Below, piece by piece: positions 1 through 9,395 of a stretch of 61,877 bases of DNA. Each line of letters begins with the position of its first letter. Position 1 is the first letter of the stretch. The DNA lies in NCBI RefSeq assembly GCF_022427145.1, contig NZ_JAKSXN010000033.1:1-61877 (forward strand), given 5' to 3'. Origin of the DNA: Paenibacillus timonensis (GTDB taxonomy: Bacteria; Bacillota; Bacilli; Paenibacillales; Paenibacillaceae). The notes under the pieces are model-generated. The model was given only the letters and a program-made list of their open reading frames with translations, did not search any database and was not told the DNA's origin. Both the position numbers and the translations under genes were made by a program.

Positions 1-9
1 TTCGCTTGA

Positions 10-58
10 GCTTCGTGATCCAAAGATGTTTTTTTGAACTACCTCTTAAAGTGGGGGA
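10..58 (+). repeat. Short leader repeat, copy 1, before recG
   Basis: A stretch containing GCTTCGTGATC, an AAAG, a T-run, GAACTACCTCT and then the ribosome binding site of recG. Nearly the same string occurs at 49642-49680, and a shortened form at 49979-50015 directly before metG. In copies 1 and 3 the element runs straight into the Shine-Dalgarno sequence, and its CCTCT or CTTCT could pair with a purine-rich ribosome binding site. The repeat is seen directly; any role is inference. Confidence 0.55.
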
Positions 59-64
59 TTTGGT

Positions 65-2113
<2,049 letters not shown>

Positions 2114-2125
2114 ATACGGCAAACG

Positions 2126-2165
2126 AAGGGGCGGCGTCTTCGAAGGCGCATGCCCCTTTTGTTTG
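2126..2165 (+). terminator. Intrinsic terminator of recG
   Basis: AAGGGGC and GCCCCTT form the stem, with a further GCGTC/GGCGC pairing inside, followed by TTTGTTTG. It begins 13 bases after the recG stop codon. Confidence 0.7.
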
Positions 2166-2195
2166 TCCGCCGGGTGTCCCGATTGTTTTTTCAGC

Positions 2196-2224
2196 ACTAT
2201 GGACAGCCTTACCGTCATATATTA
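2196..2224 (+). promoter_or_regulatory. Candidate sigma-K promoter for spoVIF
   Basis: CATATATTA at 2216-2224 fits the sigma-K -10 pattern CATANNNTA exactly, with an AC dinucleotide 18 bases upstream at 2196-2197. In B. subtilis the corresponding gene (yjcC, spoVIF) belongs to the late mother-cell programme, so the match makes biological sense. No sigma-A hexamer pair is obvious here. Confidence 0.5.
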
Positions 2225-2267
2225 GGGTTGAAGTCCGGAATTGACGGGACAGGAGGTGCTAGTCACG

Positions 2268-2558
2268 GTGCCGAGTTATCATCAATATGGAATCAGTCCG
2301 CAGTTGGTCGAACGGGTCAAACTCAAAATGAAAAATCCGACGATCAAAGATCGGATCAAGCAGGTCGTCGATGGCCTCACCCGCGCGGATTTGCAGGATC
2401 GCGTCAAGGTGCGCAGGCTCGTCAGAACGGCCGCTTCCGTGCTTGGCGAAAGGCTGAGCGGCGTCCAGGAAGAGCAAATCGTCCAATTCGTCATCGATCA
2501 ACGAATCGATCCCCGCAATACGCTTCACTTGCTGCGGTTATGGGGAATGTTCCGCTAG
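2268..2558 (+). CDS. spoVIF: Stage VI sporulation protein F-like (SpoVIF)
   Basis: Small protein of 96 residues, rich in Arg, Lys and Val and without signal peptide or membrane segment. It carries the repeated alpha-helical pattern of the SpoVIF/YjcC family (VRRLVRTAA, EEQIVQFVI, LLRLWGMF), whose B. subtilis member is needed for spore coat assembly in the mother cell. The GTG at 2268 is preferred over the in-frame TTG at 2241 because AGGAGGTG at 2251-2258 sits nine bases before it. A sigma-K-like promoter lies upstream and a terminator downstream, so it is a single-gene unit. Family assignment is by remembered resemblance. Confidence 0.75.
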   Translation: MPSYHQYGISPQLVERVKLKMKNPTIKDRIKQVVDGLTRADLQDRVKVRRLVRTAASVLGERLSGVQEEQIVQFVIDQRIDPRNTLHLLRLWGMFR

Positions 2559-2592
2559 GGGAGCGTGCGGCGATGCGGCGGGACGGGTGACA

Positions 2593-2625
2593 GGCCCTGG
2601 GGAACGGTGCCCCGGCGGCCTTTTG
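2593..2625 (+). terminator. Terminator after spoVIF
   Basis: GGCC and CTGGGG pair with CCCCGG and GGCC around a short loop, followed by TTTTG. Confidence 0.6.
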
Positions 2626-2725
2626 CTATTTCCGGAAGGTTCGAGGGAAAGGGATGCTCTGCGGCCGGGCAGGTTAAGCTAAACGATAAATCGGTTGGTT
2701 TTGAATGAGGGGGATTTATTCCCGC

Positions 2726-2772
2726 TTGCCAATCCGCTTGATTTGTTTTATATTGACATGAGAGTAGGTCAA
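2726..2772 (+). promoter_or_regulatory. Promoter and candidate operator of the TetR gene
   Basis: TTGCCA (2726-2731) and TATATT (2749-2754) are 17 bases apart. An inverted repeat TTGAC-N10-GTCAA at 2753-2772 overlaps the -10 and start region, a typical place for autorepression by a TetR protein. The operator role is inference. Confidence 0.5.
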
Positions 2773-2793
2773 AAATAAAGGGGGCTGAGGCGG

Positions 2794-3528
2794 ATGACAC
2801 CGCGCACGAAGGAACAAAACGAAGAGATCCGGCTGCGGCGGCTTGCCCAAATTCGTGTCGCGGCCGCCGACGTGTTTCTTGATAAAGGCCTGACGCTGGA
2901 AATTCGGGACGTGGCGGCCGAAGCCGGGCTCGGTTACGGCACGGTTTACCACTATTACAGCAATAAAGGGGATTTGCTGCACGACGTGCTCTGGACGGCG
3001 ATGGACCGGGCCGGGGAATGGATCGGCCGAAGGGATCCGGAGGACGTCCCCCCCAGAGGACCCGGGGACGTTGATTCCCATGCAGGTTTCAGGGATGAAG
3101 CCCGGGAAGCGGCCGCGGATCCTCTTGTCGCCGCTGGCACCCGGCTGTTAAAGCTGTGGGCCAAGGATCATGCCGTCTATCTGCTGTTTAAACTGGCGGC
3201 GGAAGGCTTTCGTCTGCTGCCGGAAGCGCGGGCGATGCCGCTGGCGGATGCGTTCCGCCGAGAGGTGCTGCTGCCTTTTGCGGAGGAGCTGGAGCACGGC
3301 CCTTCGCGGGGGCCCGCAACGACCACGGCTGCTTTAGCGGCGGGACGGGGGGCCGAGGCGGAGCGAATCCGGCAGGCGGAAATGCTGCTGGCCGCTTTGG
3401 CCGGCTGCGCCGGCTTTCCGCTGCGTCAAGGGACGCTAGGCCGCGAGGCTGCGGGCATCGCGCGTTTGTTATTGCATCGGTTATCGGAGCGCACCCGATT
3501 GAACATCGAAGGAGTGAAAGCCAAATGA
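2794..3528 (+). CDS. TetR/AcrR-family transcriptional regulator
   Basis: DNA-binding regulator of 244 residues. The N-terminal helix-turn-helix is clear: an RRLAQIRVAAADVFLDKG opening, then VAAEAGLGYGTVYHYYSNKGDLL at about residues 42-65. The rest is a ligand-binding domain of unknown specificity, somewhat long and loop-rich, with a Pro/Gly/Arg-rich stretch near residues 80-100 that may be a disordered insert. The ATG follows AAAGGGGGC. Its stop overlaps the map start by four bases (ATGA), so the two are translationally coupled. The inverted repeat over its promoter suggests autorepression. The target genes cannot be told from the window. Confidence 0.88.
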   Translation: MTPRTKEQNEEIRLRRLAQIRVAAADVFLDKGLTLEIRDVAAEAGLGYGTVYHYYSNKGDLLHDVLWTAMDRAGEWIGRRDPEDVPPRGPGDVDSHAGFRDEAREAAADPLVAAGTRLLKLWAKDHAVYLLFKLAAEGFRLLPEARAMPLADAFRREVLLPFAEELEHGPSRGPATTTAALAAGRGAEAERIRQAEMLLAALAGCAGFPLRQGTLGREAAGIARLLLHRLSERTRLNIEGVKAK

Positions 3529-4271
3529 TCATCTTGAAATCGCCGCGGGAGATTGAAGAAATGAAGCGGGCCAACCAGATCGTCGCGGATTGTCACCGGG
3601 AGGTCGCCAAAAGGATCGAGCCCGGGATCACGACGCAGGAAATCAATGATTTCGTAGCCCGGCATATTACGAAGCTGGGCGGCAAGCAGTTTACGAAAGG
3701 ATATAACGGGTTCCCCGCTGAAACTTGCGCTTCGGTCAACGATGTCGTGGCGCACGGGTTCCCTTCGAACCGGCCGCTGGAGAACGGCGACCTGCTCAAG
3801 CTGGACATCGTCGTGGAAGCGGACGGCTGGTTCGGCGATTCATGCTGGTGTTATGCGGTAGGCCAGGTGAGCCCCGAGGCGGAAAAGCTGATGCGGGTGA
3901 CGAAGGAATGCCTGGAGTTGGGGATTGCCCAAGCGCTTCCAGGCAACCGGCTGGGAGACGTGACTTCGGCAATCCAGAAGCATGCGGAGGCGAACGGCTA
4001 TTCCGTCGTGCGCGATCTGCTAGGTCACGGGATCGGGCGCAGCCTGCATGAGGAGCCCAACTACGAGCACATCGGCGCGGCGGGCAAGGGCATTCGCCTC
4101 AAGGAAGGCATGGTGTTTACGATCGAGCCGATGATCAACGAGGGCACGTTCCGCATCGCGATTGACGACGACGGCTGGACTGCGCGCACGGCGGACGGCA
4201 AATGGTCGGCCCAATACGAGCATACGATCGCGTTGACGGCCGAGGGGCCGCTAATTTTAACCGCTCAATAA
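3525..4271 (+). CDS. map: Methionine aminopeptidase, type I
   Basis: Cytosolic metalloprotease that removes the initiator methionine from new proteins. The 248 residues equal the usual bacterial type Ia length. The five metal ligands are in place: D94, D105, H168 in GHGIG, E201 in TIEPMI and E232 in YEHTI. It overlaps the TetR gene upstream by four bases. This differs from the usual ribosomal-protein operon location of map, so it may be a second, separately regulated copy; the window does not show whether another exists. Confidence 0.95.
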   Translation: MIILKSPREIEEMKRANQIVADCHREVAKRIEPGITTQEINDFVARHITKLGGKQFTKGYNGFPAETCASVNDVVAHGFPSNRPLENGDLLKLDIVVEADGWFGDSCWCYAVGQVSPEAEKLMRVTKECLELGIAQALPGNRLGDVTSAIQKHAEANGYSVVRDLLGHGIGRSLHEEPNYEHIGAAGKGIRLKEGMVFTIEPMINEGTFRIAIDDDGWTARTADGKWSAQYEHTIALTAEGPLILTAQ

Positions 4272-4290
4272 GCGGCCAGCAGGAAAACGA

Positions 4291-4336
4291 GGCTGATTCC
4301 CAAAGTCCGAACGGACGAGGGGATCAGCTTTTTTTG
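4291..4336 (+). terminator. Terminator after map
   Basis: GCTGATTCCC pairs with GGGGATCAGC, followed by seven T residues. Confidence 0.85.
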
Positions 4337-4374
4337 CGCGCTTTCGCCTTGCCAAATTATCCAACATAAACCTG

Positions 4375-4426
4375 TTGATATAGGGAATGTTTGTTCGTAT
4401 TATGAATATAATAGGAACAAACGTTC
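4375..4426 (+). promoter_or_regulatory. LexA-regulated promoter of the mutagenesis operon
   Basis: TTGATA (4375-4380) and TATTAT (4398-4403) are 17 bases apart. A perfect GAAC-N4-GTTC box (GAACAAACGTTC, 4415-4426) lies just past the -10, and an imperfect one (GAATGTTTGTTC, 4385-4396) lies in the spacer. GAAC-N4-GTTC is the core of the Bacillus LexA/DinR box, and the genes behind it are SOS-type, so induction after DNA damage is very likely. Confidence 0.85.
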
Positions 4427-4444
4427 TGATTAGAGGGTGAGCTT

Positions 4445-4477
4445 ATGACAGACAGCATGAAGAGGGGAACCGCATGA
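4445..4477 (+). CDS. Possible 10-codon leader ORF of the SOS operon
   Basis: An ATG at 4445 preceded by AGAGGGTGAGCTT opens a ten-codon frame (MTDSMKRGTA) whose TGA overlaps the next start by four bases. The same four-base overlap joins the other genes of this operon. It may be translated only to feed ribosomes to the next gene, or be chance. Confidence 0.3.
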   Translation: MTDSMKRGTA

Positions 4478-4860
4478 CCCCCGTTCCTTGGCAAACGCAG
4501 GAGGAAGCGGAGATGATCAAGCAGTACGTGTTGCTTCCTCTGCTGCTCGACGCGCTGGAACGGGACCGGCGCGTTTTGGCGTCGGCTTCGCTGAAGCTGC
4601 CGCAGGTGTACAAAGGGCTGTTCAACTTGCTGCAGAACGCCGCGACCGCCGATCTGACCCGGGTACGCCAAAGCATGCGGAAGCATGGCTTGAAGGTGTT
4701 CGAGGAGCGGCGGACGAACCTGGGGATTGAAGCCCGCTATTTATGCCGAGGCTACACGTACGAGTTTTCCATGCTGTGGGGATTGGTCAAAGCGGAACTG
4801 ACCAGCCGGCTTTGCGCCTATCTCGGGATCGATGTAAGGAAAGAGGGGATGTTCACATGA
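4474..4860 (+). CDS. Unknown protein, first full gene of the SOS operon
   Basis: A soluble 128-residue protein, largely alpha-helical by composition, with no signal peptide, membrane span or cysteine motif. I do not recognise a named domain. The middle (DLTRVRQSMRKHG, then VFEERRTNLGIEARYLCRGYTYEFSMLWG) is rich in Arg and aromatic residues and might contact DNA or the neighbouring polymerase. It follows GAGGGGAACCGC and overlaps the polymerase gene by four bases, so tight co-expression under LexA control is clear even though the function is not. A polymerase accessory factor is a guess from context. Confidence 0.75.
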   Translation: MTPVPWQTQEEAEMIKQYVLLPLLLDALERDRRVLASASLKLPQVYKGLFNLLQNAATADLTRVRQSMRKHGLKVFEERRTNLGIEARYLCRGYTYEFSMLWGLVKAELTSRLCAYLGIDVRKEGMFT

Positions 4861-6092
4861 AATCGGAACGCGTAGTCATGTTGGCGGACTGCCAATCCTT
4901 CTACGCCAGCGTGGAGAAGGCCGATCACCCGCAGCATAAGGATCGTCCGCTGATCGTGGCCGGTGACCCGGAACGCCGATCGGGCATCGTGCTGGCCGCC
5001 TGCCCGCTGGCCAAACAGTATGGAGTAACGACGGCGGAAACGCTGGGTACGGCTTTGCCCAAATGCCCGGACCTGGTGGTGATGCGGCCGCGCATGGAGC
5101 GGTACATCTCCGTGTCGATGCAGATCACGAACATCATGAAGCAGTTTACGGACCTGGTGGAGCCGTACAGCATCGACGAGCAGCATCTCGACGTGACCGG
5201 CAGCCTGTCGCTGTTCGGCGAGCCGGAGATGCTGGCCCTGACGATTCAGCAAAAAATCCGCCGCGAGACCGGCATCTACAGCCGCTTTGGCATCAGCTAC
5301 AACAAGGCGGTCAGCAAAATGGCCTGCGACAATTTCGCCAAGAAAAACGCAAACGGCCTGTACACGCTGCCCCGCGAAGCGGTCTCGAAGGTGCTTTGGC
5401 CGCTGCCGATCCGGCAAATGTTCATGGTCGGCTCCCGTATGGAGCGCCATCTGCTGCGGATGGGCATCCGCACGATCGGGGAGCTGGCGAACACGCCGCT
5501 GGCCCGGCTGCGGCAACGCTGGGGCGTCAACGGCGAGGTGTTATGGCGGCTGGCCAACGGCATCGACGATTCGCCGGTCGATCCGAACAGCCATCAGGGG
5601 GAGAAGTCGATCGGCCATGAGATGACGCTGCCCCGCGACTACTATTCGCTGGAGGAGACGGCAGTGCCGCTGCTCGAGCTCACGGAGCTCGTCTGCCGCC
5701 GTTGCCGGGAAAAGGGCTACATGGGCGGGGTCGTCAGCGTCGGTTGCCGGGGGGCGGATTTTGACCATCCGACCGGGTTTTACCGGCAAATGAAGCTGCC
5801 CGATCCGACCAACGTGACCAAGCAGGTGTACGACGGGGTGATGCGGCTGTTCCGCCGTCATTGGGACGGCCAGCCGGTCCGCAAGGTCGGGGTTACGTTG
5901 ACCGGCCTGGTGCGGGACGACGAATACCAGCTGACCCTGTTCGACGAGCGGCCGAGATACCAGGCGCTGGAGCGGGCCACCGACGAAATCAAACGCCGTT
6001 ACGGGGAATCGGCGATTTTTCGCGCGGTATCGCTGACCGGTGCCGGCCAGGCGCGGGATCGGGCCGGCAAGATTGGAGGGCATTACCGATGA
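4857..6092 (+). CDS. uvrX: Y-family DNA polymerase (UvrX/DinB type)
   Basis: Error-prone translesion polymerase acting on damaged DNA. The 411 residues begin with MLADCQSFYASVE, giving the catalytic D11 and the steric-gate region. The second catalytic pair D107-E108 is in YSIDEQHLD, where many relatives have SIDE. A helix-hairpin-helix thumb (IGELANTPLARLRQRWGV) and a little-finger domain follow. The ATG at 4857 overlaps the upstream stop and replaces a longer in-frame reading. In Bacillus, close homologues (UvrX, YqjW) are plasmid, phage or chromosomal genes paired with YolD-like genes, as here. Confidence 0.93.
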   Translation: MKSERVVMLADCQSFYASVEKADHPQHKDRPLIVAGDPERRSGIVLAACPLAKQYGVTTAETLGTALPKCPDLVVMRPRMERYISVSMQITNIMKQFTDLVEPYSIDEQHLDVTGSLSLFGEPEMLALTIQQKIRRETGIYSRFGISYNKAVSKMACDNFAKKNANGLYTLPREAVSKVLWPLPIRQMFMVGSRMERHLLRMGIRTIGELANTPLARLRQRWGVNGEVLWRLANGIDDSPVDPNSHQGEKSIGHEMTLPRDYYSLEETAVPLLELTELVCRRCREKGYMGGVVSVGCRGADFDHPTGFYRQMKLPDPTNVTKQVYDGVMRLFRRHWDGQPVRKVGVTLTGLVRDDEYQLTLFDERPRYQALERATDEIKRRYGESAIFRAVSLTGAGQARDRAGKIGGHYR

Positions 6093-6424
6093 AAGGAAAA
6101 TTATATGGCAACGGATTATGGGAGTCTTCACGGATGATGCTGCCGGAGCACAAGGAGGCGATTTTACGCAGCAACCGCAGTCAGGAGCGCAAGGAGCGGT
6201 CCGTCCTCGACGAGCAGGAGCTCGAGCGGATTTCCCTCGTTCTCACGTCCTCGCTGCGGACCGAAAGGCCGGTGCGCCTGCGTCTCTTCGGAGAATGGCA
6301 GGGGCGGGAGGTCCTAGGAACCGTGACGCGAGTCGATCCCGGCAGGCGGCGGGCATGCCTTCAGACCGAGGCCGGCCCGGAATGGATCGCGTTTGCGGAC
6401 ATTGTTGGCGCCGAGGCCGATTAG
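6089..6424 (+). CDS. YolD-like family protein
   Basis: Small protein of 111 residues with the YolD-like pattern: an N-terminal LWESSRMMLPEHKEAI segment, a charged middle, then a beta-rich C-terminal half (VRLRLFGEWQGREVLGTVTRVDPGRRRACL, read here in parts). YolD-like proteins are typically encoded next to UvrX/YqjW polymerases and are thought to act with them. The start ATG at 6089 overlaps the polymerase stop by four bases, following GATTGGAGGGCATTACCG. It is the last gene of the SOS operon. Confidence 0.85.
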   Translation: MKGKLYGNGLWESSRMMLPEHKEAILRSNRSQERKERSVLDEQELERISLVLTSSLRTERPVRLRLFGEWQGREVLGTVTRVDPGRRRACLQTEAGPEWIAFADIVGAEAD

Positions 6425-6472
6425 CCGGATCAACGACGGGTAAATTTGCGTAAAAGGAAGGTAAACGAAAGA

Positions 6473-6511
6473 AGCTGCTGATCTGCCTTTGGCCGATCGG
6501 GAGCTTTTTTT
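6473..6511 (+). terminator. Terminator of the SOS operon
   Basis: AGCT...GATC pairs with GATC...AGCT, followed by seven T residues. Confidence 0.7.
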
Positions 6512-7007
6512 GTTAACGTCCGGTGAAATCTGTTCTTCGACGCCCGGGACGGCAAAGTGCGGGAAAACGTCATTTTTTAGGAAGGAAGTCGCCAATCACG
6601 GCAGGATGGCCCGACGGAAATGCGTCATCCCGGACGACGGAAAAACGCTAGTCCCAAGCTGGGACCAGGGAAGCTTTTTTTGACATGGGCTGTAACCTCG
6701 GCAAATCGCGAAAAACCGCAGAATGACGCGATTTTCAGACAAGACTTTGGTATCAATTTTGTAACCATTATGGAAAAGGGTGTAAAAATTGAGCGAAACC
6801 TAGAGGAATTTCGCGCGTCTATTATCACGAAATGGCCCAGCCGGACAAGGATGCCGAAAATCCGTCTCCCCCGGAAAACAGCCCCAGCTGTAAAACACTC
6901 CCATTAGCCTAGTTACACGATAGGGGCGCTTGGTTCATGATAAATAGTGATTTTGAGAAGCGGAGGTGCGAATCGGCCATACTGAATCATCACCTGCATA
7001 GCTGCAT

Positions 7008-7075
7008 AGAAAGCGGCCGTTCGAAAGAACGGTGCTCCCCGGGAAATGCCGGGCACGGCCGGGGGCTTCGATTTT
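7008..7075 (+). ncRNA. Candidate structured leader RNA
   Basis: GGCC near 7015 can pair with GGCC near 7058, enclosing two hairpins: GTTC-GAAA-GAAC, a helix with a GAAA tetraloop, and GTGC...CCGG-GAAATG-CCGG...GCAC. GGGGCTTCGATTTTT follows. A closing stem with two coaxial arms, one ending in GAAA, recalls riboswitch architecture (for example c-di-GMP-I), but I could not match the conserved core, so no family is assigned. Confidence 0.35.
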
Positions 7076-7126
7076 TCGGAACGTGCACGAAAAGAAGAAC
7101 AGCGAGGTGAAATAAGGGTAAATCCG

Positions 7127-9373
7127 ATGACGACATTAGCGAAAAAAAGATTGGCGATCGGGCTCGTTCTGGCGGGCGTCTTGATCGCAGGCTGCGTGGT
7201 CTTGGCCGTGTTGAATTGGCCACCGCCCCATTACAGTTATGCGGCGGAAGACGGAACCGAGCTGAAGTTCCGCACCGAAGGCGACAAATTTCTGGCCTAT
7301 GACGGAGAAAGCCGCTGGGAGGAAATGTTCGTCAAAGGCGTGAACCTGGGGGCGACGGTACCGGGGCATTTTCCCGGGGAGTTTCCGATTACGGAGGACG
7401 ATTACTTGCGCTGGTTCCGGCAGATTGATGACATGGGCGCAAACGTCATTCGAATTTATACGGTGCATAATCCGGTTTTCTACAAATCTCTGGTCAAATA
7501 CAACCGGGACAAGGGAAAGGATCCCCTCTATTTCATTCAGGGCATTTGGTCGCCGGAGGAGCAGCTGATCGAGCAGCAGGACGCCTATATTCCGGGGATC
7601 AAGGAAGCCTTTCACCGGGAGATCGAAAAAGCGGTCAAAGCCGTTTACGGCGATTTGAAGGCTCCGAAGCAGCCGGGAACGTCGGGCGGCAAGTATACCG
7701 CCAATGCCGGTCCTTACCTGATGGCCTGGCATATCGGTACCGAATGGGACCCGGAAATGGTGGACAACACGAACCGCAAGCACGCCGATATTCAGCCCTA
7801 TCAAGGGCAGTATTTTGCGGCGACAGGCGAAGCCAGTCCGTTCGAGAGCTGGCTGGCGGAGCTGGTAGACGACACGGCCCGGCAGGAGCGCGCTTACGGG
7901 TGGGAGCATCCGATCACCTTTACGAACTGGGTGACGACGGATGTGCTGCAGCATCCCGGCGAACCGCTGTTCGAGGAGGACCTTGCCAGCGTCGATGCGA
8001 CCCATATCCAGCCGGTCAAATGGGAAGCGGGTTATTTCGCCGCCTATCACGCGTACCCGTATTATCCGGACTTTTTCCATCTGGACGAGACGCTGGAGAC
8101 GATCCCGGACGGGAATGGGGACTTCAACACCTACAAGGCTTATTTGCAGGAACTGAAAGCTTACTATAAGGACATCCCGGTGATGATTACCGAATATGGC
8201 GTTCCTTCTTCGCTGGGCGTTTCCCACCTCGGCCGGGGCGGGCGGAACCAGGGAGGCCATAATGAGCAGGAGCAGGGTGAAATCAACGTCTCCCTGACGA
8301 AGGATATCTACGATACGGGATATGCCGGCGCGATCTTGTTCATGTGGCAGGACGAATGGTTCAAGAAAACGTGGAACACGATGCGCTTCGAAATCCCGGA
8401 GGATCGGCGAGCCTTTTGGCTGAACGTGTTGACCAACGAAAAACAGTTCGGGCTATTGTCGATGGGCCCCGGCAAAGAAGACGACCTTACGATCGACGGC
8501 AAGCTAAGCGATTGGGAGGCGTTGCCGGAGGGTGAAGTCCAAGCCTGGGATCGCCCGTCGGCCGGAATCGACCGGCTGCAGGTCACGCACGACGAAGCTT
8601 ACGTCTACATCGGGCTTCGGCTGAGCGAGCCGTTCGAACCGGCCAAGCGATTGATCCGGCTAGGCGCGAATACGCAACCCGGAGGCAACCAGCCGGCGGC
8701 GGAGCTGCCTGGGCTTCAGCTGAGCGACGGCTTGGAAGCGATCGTGGAAATCGGGAGCGATGAGGAGACCGAGGTGCGGGTGGCGCCAAGCTACGACTTC
8801 CACCGCCGCCTTTACGGACGGTACGGATATTGGATGCTTGATGATCCGACGGAGAAGCAAACCGTGGAGTTTCAACCCTGGAAACTCGCGGTCAGCTTGA
8901 CGATGACGCCGCCGGACACCCGATCGGCTCATCCGTTTCAGGACATGACCGTCGGCAAGCTGATTCGCGGCACGACCGATCCGGGGAGAGCGGATTTCAA
9001 TTCGCTCGCTTCTTGGCAGTACAGCGGCAACGAGGTAGAATTGCGCATTCCCTGGATGCTGCTGGGCTTTGCGGATCCCAGCTCCCGGCAAGTGATTGAT
9101 TACCGTCCTTTGAAGGAGGACCGTGCCTTCTCGACGACCGGGACGGACGGCTTGACCCTCGTGCCTTGGATCGTGGAGCGGGGAGAAGCAGAGGTTCTGG
9201 GCCCGGGAACGGAGAGCGGAGAAACCGGGGAAGCCGTCTCTTTGGACGCATTCCCCAAATACGTTTGGCAGCCATGGGAAACCGTGCAGTACACCGAGCG
9301 GCTCAAGTCCGGGTACTACGCCTTGCAGGCGTTCTACCAAAGCTTGCCGGACCGCCGGACCACGGGAGAATAA
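7127..9373 (+). CDS. Membrane-anchored glycoside hydrolase-like protein
   Basis: A 748-residue protein with an uncleaved N-terminal signal anchor (AIGLVLAGVLIAGCVVLAVL, about residues 9-28) placing it outside the membrane. The main domain looks like a clan GH-A TIM barrel: GVNLGATVPG near the start, the probable acid/base E206 in HIGTEW, and the probable nucleophile E356 in ITEYG. From about residue 450 (TIDGKLSDWE, then YVYIGLRL) there is a CBM9- or DOMON-like beta-sandwich. It opens a six-gene locus with a glycosyltransferase, so it may trim or release the polymer made by its neighbours. The substrate is unknown. ATG 7127 follows AAGGG at eight bases; upstream codons are not needed. Confidence 0.75.
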   Translation: MTTLAKKRLAIGLVLAGVLIAGCVVLAVLNWPPPHYSYAAEDGTELKFRTEGDKFLAYDGESRWEEMFVKGVNLGATVPGHFPGEFPITEDDYLRWFRQIDDMGANVIRIYTVHNPVFYKSLVKYNRDKGKDPLYFIQGIWSPEEQLIEQQDAYIPGIKEAFHREIEKAVKAVYGDLKAPKQPGTSGGKYTANAGPYLMAWHIGTEWDPEMVDNTNRKHADIQPYQGQYFAATGEASPFESWLAELVDDTARQERAYGWEHPITFTNWVTTDVLQHPGEPLFEEDLASVDATHIQPVKWEAGYFAAYHAYPYYPDFFHLDETLETIPDGNGDFNTYKAYLQELKAYYKDIPVMITEYGVPSSLGVSHLGRGGRNQGGHNEQEQGEINVSLTKDIYDTGYAGAILFMWQDEWFKKTWNTMRFEIPEDRRAFWLNVLTNEKQFGLLSMGPGKEDDLTIDGKLSDWEALPEGEVQAWDRPSAGIDRLQVTHDEAYVYIGLRLSEPFEPAKRLIRLGANTQPGGNQPAAELPGLQLSDGLEAIVEIGSDEETEVRVAPSYDFHRRLYGRYGYWMLDDPTEKQTVEFQPWKLAVSLTMTPPDTRSAHPFQDMTVGKLIRGTTDPGRADFNSLASWQYSGNEVELRIPWMLLGFADPSSRQVIDYRPLKEDRAFSTTGTDGLTLVPWIVERGEAEVLGPGTESGETGEAVSLDAFPKYVWQPWETVQYTERLKSGYYALQAFYQSLPDRRTTGE

Positions 9374-9395
9374 GTGGCGCCGAAAGGAGGAAAAC

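Larger units (their letters stand above)
6425..7126 (+). other. Long intergenic region before the polysaccharide locus
   Basis: About 700 bases without a convincing gene. It holds the SOS operon terminator, a second hairpin near 6650-6680 ending in a T-run, an AT-rich stretch (6740-6840) that could contain a promoter, and a strongly structured leader at about 7008-7075. A 58-codon frame from 6937 exists, but it has poor codon use and a weak ribosome site, so it is not called. The length and structure suggest regulated transcription into the 7127 gene. Confidence 0.6.

Noticed and set aside
4743..4856. Longer N-terminus for the Y-family polymerase
   Set aside because: The extra 38 residues lack homology and would overlap the upstream gene; the ATG at 4857 has the operon's usual four-base overlap.
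7008..7075. c-di-GMP-I riboswitch assigned to the structured leader
   Set aside because: It has a GAAA tetraloop arm, but the conserved joining sequence and receptor are not visible, so only a generic structured RNA is reported.
6937..7110. A 58-codon frame in the leader of the polysaccharide locus
   Set aside because: Weak ribosome site, Arg/Cys-rich composition and overlap with the folded leader; no similarity that I recognise.
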